Below are positions 30,437 through 40,193 of a DNA stretch of 64,000 nt, piece after piece; the stretch's first letter is position 1; the number at the start of each line of letters is the position of its first letter. The stretch covers positions 1,054,001-1,118,000 of the forward strand of contig JBLDXI010000010.1 in assembly GCA_047495785.1 (NCBI GenBank), read 5' to 3'. The position numbers and the translations under genes are program-made. The notes beneath the pieces were generated by a model, which had not been told where the DNA came from, did not search any database, and was given only the letters and a program-made list of their open reading frames with translations. The DNA comes from Lepidodermella squamata (Eukaryota > Gastrotricha).

Positions 30437-31253
30437 ATGTCTCGCAGAAGGAGACGACATCATGATGCTAGTAGAGCCGAGAAAACGTTTCCAGGCCAAT
30501 TTTGGTTGAGCGACATTGATGACATCAGCAACCAGGTACGTCTGAAACATTTGGTTGGGTACAGTCGATGACGTATTTTTTCCAGGATGGTCAAGAATTG
30601 AGCGAGGTTTTAAAGCACATCATGGATAAGAGGAGAAATAATGAGGTATAACTATGCGGATCGAAATCGCGGCAGAAGATAAAACTGCTATGCGTCTTAC
30701 TTTTATTTAGATAGACATCGATTTAGATCCGGTGTCACTTGAAGAGCTATGGTACAAACGGTTGACATCGTCAGCAAACACGGTGGTGATTGAATGCCAG
30801 GATATCGAAAGAAAACCGATGTCGAAGCCGATTGGGGATCTCCTGGCTCCTCTATCAGCCCTCGCGACTGAAATTGAGAACTTCGAGGAGATTTGCCACA
30901 GTAAGCACCTAGAAGGCGTAAACAAGAAGTTCTGGGATACGCTATTTCGATCAACAATCGACTGCAGTGGTGAGAATGTTGAATCTCTGAAACTAGAGAT
31001 CCTAACTTCAACTGTTACGCCATGCTCTAGTGGTGTTCATTTCTTTAGTTGTAATATTTGTATAAGCTGGCGAGATTTCATCAAACTTGCACTCAAATGT
31101 CAAGCTTTTGTCGCGTCTGTTGTAGTACCTGAAAAGATGGAAGAGGAGGTCGAAGATCGGCTCTACCGTCTGGACTTTGAGCGAATGCTAGATATTTGGC
31201 GTTTCATTGATGAAACCAAAATACCTGACGATAAACCCACCGCAGGAAATTGA
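30437..31253 (+). CDS. Cassette protein B2
   Basis: Three exons, 30437-30535, 30586-30645 and 30711-31253, all phase 0; 233 residues. The N-terminus is highly basic (MSRRRRRHHDASRAEK), echoing the basic start of B1. The core matches B1 at the FWDTLFRS and RMLDIWRFIDE positions, with a helical Cys-containing region between. It lacks the acidic repeat tail of B1. Unlike B1 it has two introns near the 5' end. No known family is recognised, no signal peptide, no membrane segment. The order A then B, same strand and tight spacing, is the same as in cassette 1. AATAAA at 31334-31339. Confidence 0.7.
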
Positions 31254-32049
31254 TCTCTCGTGCCACGCATTGTTTCCGATTATTTCTTTCTTTTTTATTC
31301 TCCAAGCCATTTCATTGTTTATCCCAACGACATAATAAACAGGACACTTTCTATACCGACGTTGACCAATCGAAATTGCCAAGTCCTCCGTGTTTTGCAT
31401 GCCTTTTTAATCTTGCGGATTTACGGCGAGGGAACAAGGTACTCAGTGTCGAACTAGTCGAACTTTGGATAGCGGGCAGCCTGTTTGTATTCAGAAATGA
31501 ATTATTTTACCGTATTACACTATGTATACCGGAATATAAAGGACTCTCTAATTTTTGACTTGAGGTCTTACGCGCCAAATCGGCTCATTTAAGTTCCTGA
31601 TATATCTTGGCTTTCAATCAAGTGTTTGTCCGGGCGATCTTTCTGAATTCTTTCAAACATTGGAAAAATATCCCTGTGAATGTAGCGGAATTACGAAGTT
31701 TCTCTAACACATATGGTTTTTCGCCGAAAAGTGCTTTCCAGCTGTATTTATAACCAGTGCAAATGGACTCGTTAAATGGACCATGGACTCGTTCTGTACT
31801 CGTTTTCCGATGTTTTGCGTGGCTGTTAACTTATTCCGTATGCAATTCGGGCACCTGCTGATGCACCCCACGTCAGTTTCGATCAGCCGAATTACGACTT
31901 CATGTCTACCCCAAATCTCACCCGTTTGAAAGTTTCCGATGTATCAGAAGAAGGAGACTTTGCAATAATTATCAAACGTAACAAGGGACTTGCCCTTCTG
32001 AAATATTTTAATCATAAATTATTTGGAACCATTTATACTGCACCAATTT
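31254..32049. other. convergent intergenic, 0.8 kb
   Basis: It lies between the end of B2 and the stop of the minus-strand ion-channel gene. The B2 poly(A) signal is at 31334-31339. Nothing else is recognised. Confidence 0.5.
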
Positions 32050-33296
32050 TTATCGGTCGGCATGAAGCATACCATAAATGACACCATGCTCAATCGCCAG
32101 TGTAATAATCAGTACCACAAATGCAGCCAGATCGATCTCGCGGAACTTCAGATGATGGTGATGGTGATGCTTAATGTCCTTGAATGCATAACAATGAAGA
32201 TAGTGTTGCGACATTCCACCTATGAAAACCGTATAAATCGTCAACAAGCCAGTTATAATGAAGTTGATGTTAACGTAAAGAACAATCAAAATCATCTCAG
32301 CAGTGTCGTCAACTGGCAAAACTTCATGCAGGGTCTTCTTCAAAAATTCGTAATTGATGAGGATGGTAACGGCGTAGATAGTCCTATCAGGCACTTTAGG
32401 CGGCATTGCAAGAACACCAATAAGCAGCACGAGTAGGACAGATGTTGGAATAATGATTGAGTAGACGTAAGGTAACCATTTCCTTCTAAGGCGGAAGTTG
32501 AAAGCCACTCCAACCGAACAATGCTCGTGGAACTCGTTCGATTTCAGACCGATCGAAGTGTCGAAGTTTGAGCAGCTTCGATACAACGTAGCCCAGGGCT
32601 TGCCGTCTAATTCCCAGATCATTCCACGAGTTGTGAAGTCGACCTCATCAGATTGTTCTATCCGAGCCGAGGTGAAGTTCGAATAGTCCTCGGTTAGATA
32701 GTTTTCGAACCGAAGTTGGCACAGCTGAGAGTCGAATGGGAAGGTTCGGCGAGATAAACGGCAGAGGGCCTTCCATTGGGCGTAGCTAAACCATTCGCTA
32801 AGGCCTTCAGGGGACGAATAGACGTTCACAGGTGATGAAACTCCATTCTCGATAGTCTAAAAACTGGTGAATTTGCTAATGTTGTAAAAATCGACATTTT
32901 TATTACCTGAAGCCTATGATCCACTGAATTTACTAGAAAGATCGGCGGCCTGTAGATGAGGTCAGATTTTACCGGAATATGGAACTTGTGTTTTGCTGTC
33001 GTCGCCCTCCCACGTGGGAGAGACTCTTCCTTCGTCGCCGTTTCCCACAAGCAGGTGTCCTTCCATTGAAGATGAAAAGCTCCGACTATTGTGAATGTTT
33101 CTTTGAGGTCGTCAAGTTCCACGAGAGAATATGTTTTGAATCCAGCTATGTAGTTCAGCTGAGGAGATGTGATGTAGTTGTTATCAACTACAACAGCACT
33201 TCCGTTGTTGCATCGTAGAGCTTTATCGATGGACGATAGTCTTGCATCTGACAGAATAGTGAAACTCAAAAATATTAGGTAAAACGCAGCCATCAT
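32050..33296 (-). CDS. Cys-loop ligand-gated ion channel subunit, divergent pore
   Basis: Two exons, 33296-32907 and 32856-32050 (intron gtaata...tttttag, 50 bases); 398 residues. Signal peptide (MMAAFYLIFLSFTILSDA), ligand domain, and a canonical Cys-loop C162-x13-C176 (TFPFDSQLC). A second Cys pair is possible in CSNFD...HEHC. TM1 is LPYVYSIIIPTSVLLVLLIG. The TM2 position, PDRTIYAVTILINYEFLKKTLHEVLP, contains Glu, two Lys and another Glu, which is unlike the smooth Leu/Ser/Thr/Val pore of known subunits. TM3 and TM4 are present, and the TM3-TM4 loop is short and holds a run of six His. It may be an atypical or accessory subunit of a pentameric receptor. Ligand and ion selectivity cannot be told. 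Confidence 0.85.
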
Positions 33297-33445
33297 TCAA
33301 TGATGTAGATGTAGATGTAAATCAGCTTGGTATCGCGATTAGTGCGTTTGGTTTGTTTGATCAGATGTCCATGACAGAGGACGTACATTCTTTTCATTAG
33401 TGTAAGTAATGATAGTTGTACATTAGTGTTTTCGCTTGCCAGGAA
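33297..33445. other. divergent promoter, short
   Basis: This 149-base space lies between the channel gene start (minus) and the small secreted-peptide frame (plus). A T-rich AG (cgcttgccag) at about 33442 just precedes the plus-strand ATG and could accept a trans-splice. Confidence 0.35.
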
Positions 33446-33682
33446 ATGAGGAATCGTATCAAATTCACGCTCTTCTTAATAATTGTGTCTTGTTGTTTTA
33501 GGGCTCACAGAAAGCTAAATTCAACCAGTGTGCGAAGTAGGATTCAGGAACTAAGGTCTAAGGTGTCTTCCAGCACCCAGCCGAAGAAAGTAAAGGGTCT
33601 CCCCTGTGGTTTTACCCACTTCCTCTGTTGGGAATCCCTGAGCTGGGGTGTAGCGACACGCCAGCACCCCAAAAATCGGTGA
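33446..33682 (+). CDS. Small secreted peptide precursor (candidate)
   Basis: 78 residues, single exon. It starts with a good signal peptide (MRNRIKFTLFLIIVSCCFRA), followed by a basic, Ser/Arg-rich spacer, a KKVK basic site, and then GLPCGFTHFLCWESLSWG. The two Cys enclose six residues and could form one disulfide ring, as in several small neuropeptide hormones, with KKVKG as a possible cleavage point. I do not recognise a named peptide family. Support is moderate: ATG just after a T-rich AG, an AATAAA cluster at about 33768-33790, and a sensible precursor layout. It could be a chance frame. Confidence 0.45.
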   Translation: MRNRIKFTLFLIIVSCCFRAHRKLNSTSVRSRIQELRSKVSSSTQPKKVKGLPCGFTHFLCWESLSWGVATRQHPKNR

Positions 33683-33996
33683 CTCTTGTTATATGATTCT
33701 ATGATAAGTCGTAAAACTAAACTAATCATGCTTTCTTTTTCGGCTATGTAATGCAACCCTTGGTTGTTTAATAAATATATAAAATAAATATAGGCCCAGA
33801 ACCTTCCCGTTTCGCGCTAAGTTTTTTTTCAATTGAAGTAATGGCTTTGTTGCGTATGTTTTAACCTCAGTTGGAACTTTGAAGCTGCGTCGCTTGCGTG
33901 GTGAAATGCGAAACGGATTTCCCCTTTTCCAACGAAACATTGCCAATTGCGTTAGCAACATTTAGACGCATCTTCATCATTATAGGTATAAGGAAT

Positions 33997-36327
33997 ATGC
34001 TCACTAAATTTCTAGCCACTATCTGTTGTTTGACCTTCTTCCCATTTCATCGTGTTCAATGTCGCAAATACAAATTAGTATTACCGGTGATGCTTCAAAT
34101 GCAGAATTTTCCAACTTGCAGCGCAACGTATCACACCCTAGCTGGGATCATTAACTCGAAGGGAGAGATATTACCAGACTATGAACTTTCCGTCGATGCC
34201 AGGGATGTAGCTCTCACTTATGAGCGGCAAAACCGCATTGCCATCGACATTTTTGACTCGCCCGTTCCGAATAACACATTTATAGCGCCTATCATTACCG
34301 GAGCGGATAGCCTGTGTAATGAAGTTGCTATGACTCTTCGAGCCCTTGGTGTTGTCCAGATATCCATCGCCTGCAGCGGAGCCTACATAACATCACGCCG
34401 CAATCCTTACTACAACAATCTATACTCTGTAACGGCTCCGCTGATTCACAACAATTACGCGGCCCTTGAAGCTATTAAACAGATAGGGGCCTGGAAGAAA
34501 GTTGGTATTCTAACAACCTGGAGTAACAGGAATGGCCAAGTTGCTGCCCAGCAACTGCAAACTCTGCTAACCTCAAACGGAGTCAATGTGGCCCAGTATC
34601 TCAGTGTATTCAACATAACTAGTCTGACATCAGATGATGTCGCAACCTTAGCGGCTGTTAGAATTATCGTCGCAGTTCTACCGCTTGTTCAAGAGTGCAT
34701 AAGGCTGATGTGCGTTGCTTACGAAAATGGTCTAAGGCCTCCTAAATTCTTCATCATCATGGTAAATGGTGCCTGCTTACCGGTTGCAAATGATCCGAAG
34801 GTGTCATCAGGGTTATTCTGTGGTAAACAAGCGATTGATGTCATGCTAACGGGAATATTTTTCGCTGGAGCCCCAATCGATTCTGTGAAAGCCATTGGTA
34901 GAAGCTCTTTAAATCAGTCCATTGCGGATTTCGACCTTAATTTGAGAAACAAACTCGATTTCAAAATGGCCTTATCAGATTACTCAGCGCGTCTCAGCTG
35001 TTACGACGCCTTACTCGCAGCAATCCTCAGTCTCAACCAGTCCGAGCGAGTTCTGAGATCAAATTACAATCTCTCCCTCCGAGACTTCAAGGCACATCCT
35101 CTTACGATCTACAAGGTCATGAATGAAAGCGTTAGGAGTCTACAATTCGATGGCCTTCGAGCTGGCAGGATTCACATGGGTGGCAACAGTGGCATGCGGG
35201 ATGATCTATTCATAGCGCAAGCTTTTGACAGAAGAATTCGATACCTCGCACAACTCTCCGTCCAGGAAAAGGAGGATCCATCTTCAACAAGTTTTCTGCC
35301 CTACGAATACATCGCGATGAACTCACCAGTCTGGCCGACGAAATCTGGCGAACCTCCGAAAGACCTCAGCGAGATCGAAGTTGATTGGAATATTTGCAGC
35401 CTAAGCACTACCTTTTGCATGGTGTCACTTGCGGGTGTCGCTTTTATTGGAGAAGCTGCTATTTATATAAAATCAATTTCTACAGGAAGTACACCCTTTT
35501 ATGGGAAAGTCAAGAGAACTTTAGTTTTCGCCTCTTGCTTGCTACTCAATACATCCGGATTGTACTTAGTCATAGGACTAAGAGATCTTTCAATAATGGA
35601 CTGCCGGCTGGTGTCAGTTCTCATTGTTCTGGGGCTTACTCCCATTCATGCCGTAATTTTTGCTCAAATTCTTGCTTACGTCCGTTTGCTTGGCTTTGGG
35701 AATGCTATTGACGCCGTTCCCCAAGATAATTTAAGTTGCATGTTTGATTTTCTAGCTACGAGGACTCCCCGTGATACAATTAACATGCAAGCGATTCTGA
35801 CTAGTGTCATGGCTAAAACAAACTCAAGCCGACTGATCAGCTATCAGATATCCTTAATAATCCTCGTTCTTAGCCAACTCAGTGTTAACCTGTTACTTAT
35901 TTGGATTGGGTTCGATCCTTTAAAACTCGAGATTATAACTTCCGGAGTTTTGATTGACGATTATGATGGGAGGTCTTACGTTATAAAGACGCCTAACTGT
36001 CAGTCAGAGACAGGAAATTACTGGATTATAGCACTTCTAGGATTCCAATTTCTTATCATGATTGCTGCTAATGTCCTCTGCATGTTTAGAGGAACCATCA
36101 AAAAAATACCATGCAAGGCTATGCCAGCTTTCAAGCCCATGCGAATCGCGGCAGCTCACTCGATAATTTCGATAACTGGCGTAGTGTTGATCCTACTCAT
36201 TCTGAGCAACACACAGAACGCATGTGCGAGGAATTCTTTTCTCGGCGCAAGTTTCGTGTTCTACTCCCTTACCATGGCTTTTATTTTATTGATGATGCCC
36301 AATTTCTTCCTGAAGCAGGGTCATTAA
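33997..36327 (+). CDS. GABA-B-like class C GPCR, intact, distant copy
   Basis: One exon. The frame is open 99 bases further upstream, but the ATG at 33997 gives a good signal peptide (MLTKFLATICCLTFFPFHRVQC) and 776 residues. The ectodomain shows the family blocks GADSLCNEVAMTLRALG and YITSRRNPYYNNLYSV. PPKDLSEIE precedes TM1, and seven helices follow. The end, MPNFFLKQGH, comes directly after TM7. It is closest to the fragment at 2-703, sharing the RTPRDT-type loop and NCQSETGNYW, and more distant from the three copies at 4-11.7 kb. It has some different ligand-domain Cys (QECIRLMCVA in place of VECRQFWCMA). AATAAA 36379-36384. Confidence 0.85.
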   Translation: MLTKFLATICCLTFFPFHRVQCRKYKLVLPVMLQMQNFPTCSATYHTLAGIINSKGEILPDYELSVDARDVALTYERQNRIAIDIFDSPVPNNTFIAPIITGADSLCNEVAMTLRALGVVQISIACSGAYITSRRNPYYNNLYSVTAPLIHNNYAALEAIKQIGAWKKVGILTTWSNRNGQVAAQQLQTLLTSNGVNVAQYLSVFNITSLTSDDVATLAAVRIIVAVLPLVQECIRLMCVAYENGLRPPKFFIIMVNGACLPVANDPKVSSGLFCGKQAIDVMLTGIFFAGAPIDSVKAIGRSSLNQSIADFDLNLRNKLDFKMALSDYSARLSCYDALLAAILSLNQSERVLRSNYNLSLRDFKAHPLTIYKVMNESVRSLQFDGLRAGRIHMGGNSGMRDDLFIAQAFDRRIRYLAQLSVQEKEDPSSTSFLPYEYIAMNSPVWPTKSGEPPKDLSEIEVDWNICSLSTTFCMVSLAGVAFIGEAAIYIKSISTGSTPFYGKVKRTLVFASCLLLNTSGLYLVIGLRDLSIMDCRLVSVLIVLGLTPIHAVIFAQILAYVRLLGFGNAIDAVPQDNLSCMFDFLATRTPRDTINMQAILTSVMAKTNSSRLISYQISLIILVLSQLSVNLLLIWIGFDPLKLEIITSGVLIDDYDGRSYVIKTPNCQSETGNYWIIALLGFQFLIMIAANVLCMFRGTIKKIPCKAMPAFKPMRIAAAHSIISITGVVLILLILSNTQNACARNSFLGASFVFYSLTMAFILLMMPNFFLKQGH

Positions 36328-36595
36328 CTACTAATACTTTGGAAATCTGTGGAAATTATGTGTAGATTTTGTGAGTGTAATAAATTGCTATTATAATGAT
36401 ATCAGCTTTGCGGGATTTTAATGCAAAAGCTTGGGAGTTACTGCCGTGTTATTGCTATTAAAATCATTATTCTTAATTTCTGAGTGACACACGGTCCACA
36501 GGTGGTTCAGGTTGAAATGTAAACAAGCAGCCTTCACTTTCAGACTTATTTCTAAAACTAAAACCATATCCTAAATCTTGAACTGCTAAGAAATC

Positions 36596-39500
36596 ATGAA
36601 GGTTTTGAATCAAATTTTAATTTTTGTTGTGATCCTTTTTTTGTTGCCGATTTGTTATTGCATGTGGCCGCTCATCGACGTGGAAAATGACGATTACGCG
36701 TATTTCGACGAAACTCTTGTCGACAAAACACCGACTAAGTTGAACGAACCAGGTATTGATGAATGTCATCTAGCTGCTGAGGGTTTGGTACCAGATTATT
36801 TGGATTCCACCACCGAAAATCCCAGATTGGCAAAACGGAGGCTGTTTGCTCGCTCTAATCGTTTGAAAATCTATGAGCCAAAGTGCGAGTTTGCCAACAA
36901 ACGGACTGGCACCCCGCTTCATGTTGCTGTTTTTCATCGAAACAAAGACTACGTCGAGTTCTTGATCAACCAAAAGCTTACCAACGCTATGGCTCGTGAT
37001 AATCATGGCGCCACAGCTCTGCATATTCTTGCCGAATATGCGTCGAAGGAATACCCTGACAGAGACGCTGAAATCGCTAGAATAATGCTGAAGAAAAATC
37101 CTGATTTGATTGATACGCACGATGAACAGCATCGAACGCCTTTCTTACTCGCTGCGATGTCTGATTCGCTGAAGTTGGTCGAGTGTTTCCAGAAGGAGTA
37201 TGCCGCCTCGTCTATAGCTGAGACCATCAACGGCTACAATGCCCTACACCTGGTGAAAAGCTTTCAGGTAAGGCTTTTTCTAGTGAAGCATCTAAAACTT
37301 CCTTTATTTCGATTTTCAGGTTTTGCATGCCATCACAAGAGCACCTTGCAAGTTACTAGAACGGGTGAACGCAAAAACGGACGACTGCATCGAAGCGAAC
37401 GAGGATGAAGCTTGCCTGGGCACGCATGGTTTGACGCCACTTCATATTGCTGCTGTTGAGAAGAAGCCGATCGAAATTATCCGCTATCTCTTGGACAACA
37501 ACGCTGATCCGAATTCTGAGAACAACTATGCCCAGACAAGCCTCCATCTAGCTGTTAAGGCGAAATACGGCCGAGCTGCTGCTCTTTTAATCCGGAAAGG
37601 CGCGAAGCTTGGCCGCCAGGACTTTGAAGGTCGAACCCCGCTGATGCTAGCAGTCGAAGTTCGCCATCTTGATCTAGTCAAATTTCTGCTGTCAAAATAT
37701 CGCGATTTGTTGCTCCTCAACGCCAGGAATAAATTTCACAACGAGACTGCTGTTCACTTGGCTGTAAAATTGAACTTCACAGCAGCTTTGGCCGAACTGG
37801 TTGAAGCGCCTGGTATAGATTTGAATCTCAAGGACTCGAAGCAGAGAACGGCTTTGATACTCGCATTGGAAATGGAAAACGCAGAGGCTATCAAACTTTT
37901 GTCGAAAGCAAATTTTCATGAATCGGATGATCGGTCTGGCCGTGTTGATGACAACCAAGAAGATATGGCTATTTTGCAGGCCATTGAGACCAAGAAATTC
38001 GAAGGGGCGTTGATTCTTCTTCAAGAAGGTCGATTCAACCCGAATATTCGAAATGAACAAGGCCAAACAGCAGCTCATTTAGCTGTAAAGCACAACTTCA
38101 CGGAAGGTCTGCGTTTAATCGTCGAATCTGATCGAGCTGATTTGGCGATTCGAGACTCTGAGAATCGAACTGCTTTGCTTTATGCGTTCGAAATCGAAAA
38201 TTTTGCCGCTGCTATGATCCTCGCCACAGCTAGAACTGGAATTAACGAATCAGATTTCAGAACTGGATTGAGCCCACTTGCAATCGCTACTTTGAAGGGT
38301 TTCAGCAATCTTACAGTGAATCTGCTCGACAATGGAGCTGATGTTTTCGCAAAGGATCTGAATGGAAATAATGCTCTTCATCACGTGATTACGCAACGGA
38401 ATCCTGAGATGGCTGAGCTTTTCTTGAACACTCTGAACGAGACTCGGGATGAAACGGATGTCAGCGTACTTCTCCTATCCATCAATTCAATGAAGCGGAA
38501 CATTCTACACTTGGCTGTCACAAATAGCCATGAATCGCTTCGAATAATCAAAGCTCTAGTTGAAAGAATTCCCGCGGAAAGTTTTAAAACATTGCTGAAT
38601 TCCGTGGATACCTTTCATGAGACACCTCTCCATCGAGCTGTTACGCATGAGAACTTGGAAATTGTTCGTTTCTTCCTGAAAATTGGCGCTGATTGCTTAG
38701 TGGAGGATAACCGTGGTCTAACACCTGGTCAACTAGCGATGAGCCTCGGCTACTCCCATCTACGGGCTGAAATCTACAAATGGCCCCAATGTTTTGCGGA
38801 TTCTTGCTCGAATATCTCAATGCCTCGTGAAGTTGTGACTTGTGGTCAGATGCCTCAGATTGATAACGGCATTATAAGGGTGATTGGCAAATGCCTTTCA
38901 AATCAAGGCGAAATCGTCTGCGCGTTCGGTTATCAGGTTGAAGGATCCAGTGCTGTATCCTGTAAGGAAGATGGTCGATGGAGAATAAACGGGTACTGCA
39001 AAGGTCAGTTCCGAATATTTCCTATTCCAGTTAACATGAGGGTTTATTTGTAGAGTCTCCTTGTGGTCCTGTTCCTGATGTTCCGCACGGCCGAGTTACC
39101 ATTTCCAATGGTGCCATTCGCTGCTTCGACGGATTCTATCTCCAGGGTGGGTGCCGTCCTATATGCAATGACTGGACTAGACGATGGGAAATCGAGGGGA
39201 GATGTACGCCAGCAACTGAGCTGCTAGGTTGATTAGCCATTTTTCACTGCTTTATACAATTTTTGTTTTTGCAGAGGATAAGTGCTCATCTTACCTCAAG
39301 ATAATTGATGCGACTTGTGCTGACGGCAGTCTTCATGGCGGCGTCATTGAGCCTCGCGTTAATGAACTCGGAAACTATCTCAACAACGAAGAAGCGTGCT
39401 GGCTAATCGTTATCCCAAGTGGTCACAAATTACAGTAATAGCTTAATGTCTTCATCTGAAATCTGGACAGTATTTCTTATTTGTCTTTTCAGGTATTATT

Positions 39501-39778
39501 TCTCGAATTTTATCACTGAAGGTAAGGTTTTATCGTTTCAATGCGGAGTTGCTTATCAGATATACTTTCTAGTGGGACGCGATGTTCTGGCGATTTATGA
39601 TGGCCCCTCAACGAACTCTGCGCTATTATTTCGGGGAGACGGAAGTCGAATTACTGAAAATGAAACAATTTCGACTACTATGCTCCAAGATAGAAATGGA
39701 TTTTATTTGGTGCGCTTCACATCTGATGCTGGTATCCATTACTCAGGTTTCAAACTATACTGGTCGATTGATCAATAA
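36596..39778 (+). CDS. Secreted ankyrin-repeat, sushi and CUB domain protein
   Basis: Six exons: 36596-37267, 37320-39003, 39054-39227, 39275-39434, 39492-39520, 39573-39778; 974 residues, every phase closes. The N-terminus is a clear signal peptide (MKVLNQILIFVVILFLLPICYC). From about 100 to 710 come many ankyrin repeats (TPLHVAVFHRNKDYVEFL, TPLHIAAVEKKPIEIIRYLL and others). A sushi/CCP domain (CGQMPQIDNG...GRWRINGYC) spans about 730-786, then a second, shorter CCP-like unit (CGPVPDVPHGRV). A CUB domain (about 845-974) has VLAIYDGPSTNSALLF and VRFTSDAGIHYSGF. Ankyrins are normally cytosolic, so their place behind a signal peptide and before complement-type modules is unusual. No membrane segment follows, so it should be secreted. 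Role unknown. AATAAA 39853-39858. Confidence 0.85.
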
Positions 39779-40193
39779 TTTTCACGAGAATGGGACCCGT
39801 TATATATGTATAATCTACAATTTTGAATGATTAAATTGTCGCAAATCTTATGAATAAAGTCTCCTTCGATGCTCTTATGTAGAAATCAATTTTGCATTAT
39901 AAAGTCAATCGGGTTTTCTAATAGCTTCAAAACTATTTATGTACTTTTGCGCAATCGATTATAGCGTTCAGCGAATCGATTGAACTAGTTTCATAAACGT
40001 AGCAAAAAAGGGGGATAAACATGTCATAGCGGTTGCTATGCCGTCAACAATGTTTATGAAGCATAATGTAAATAAAGCAGCAATTTCCCATCGCGATTAA
40101 AGCGCCTTCCATTCAAAGAGATACAATTGCAGTCGAATGAGTGTGACAAAATATCATGGATCCAGTTTTGTCAAGTTTATGGTGTTAACAGTC
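39779..40193. other. convergent intergenic, 0.4 kb
   Basis: It has the poly(A) signal of the ankyrin gene (39853-39858) and the 3' side of the minus-strand lectin/kringle gene. No gene seen. Confidence 0.5.
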
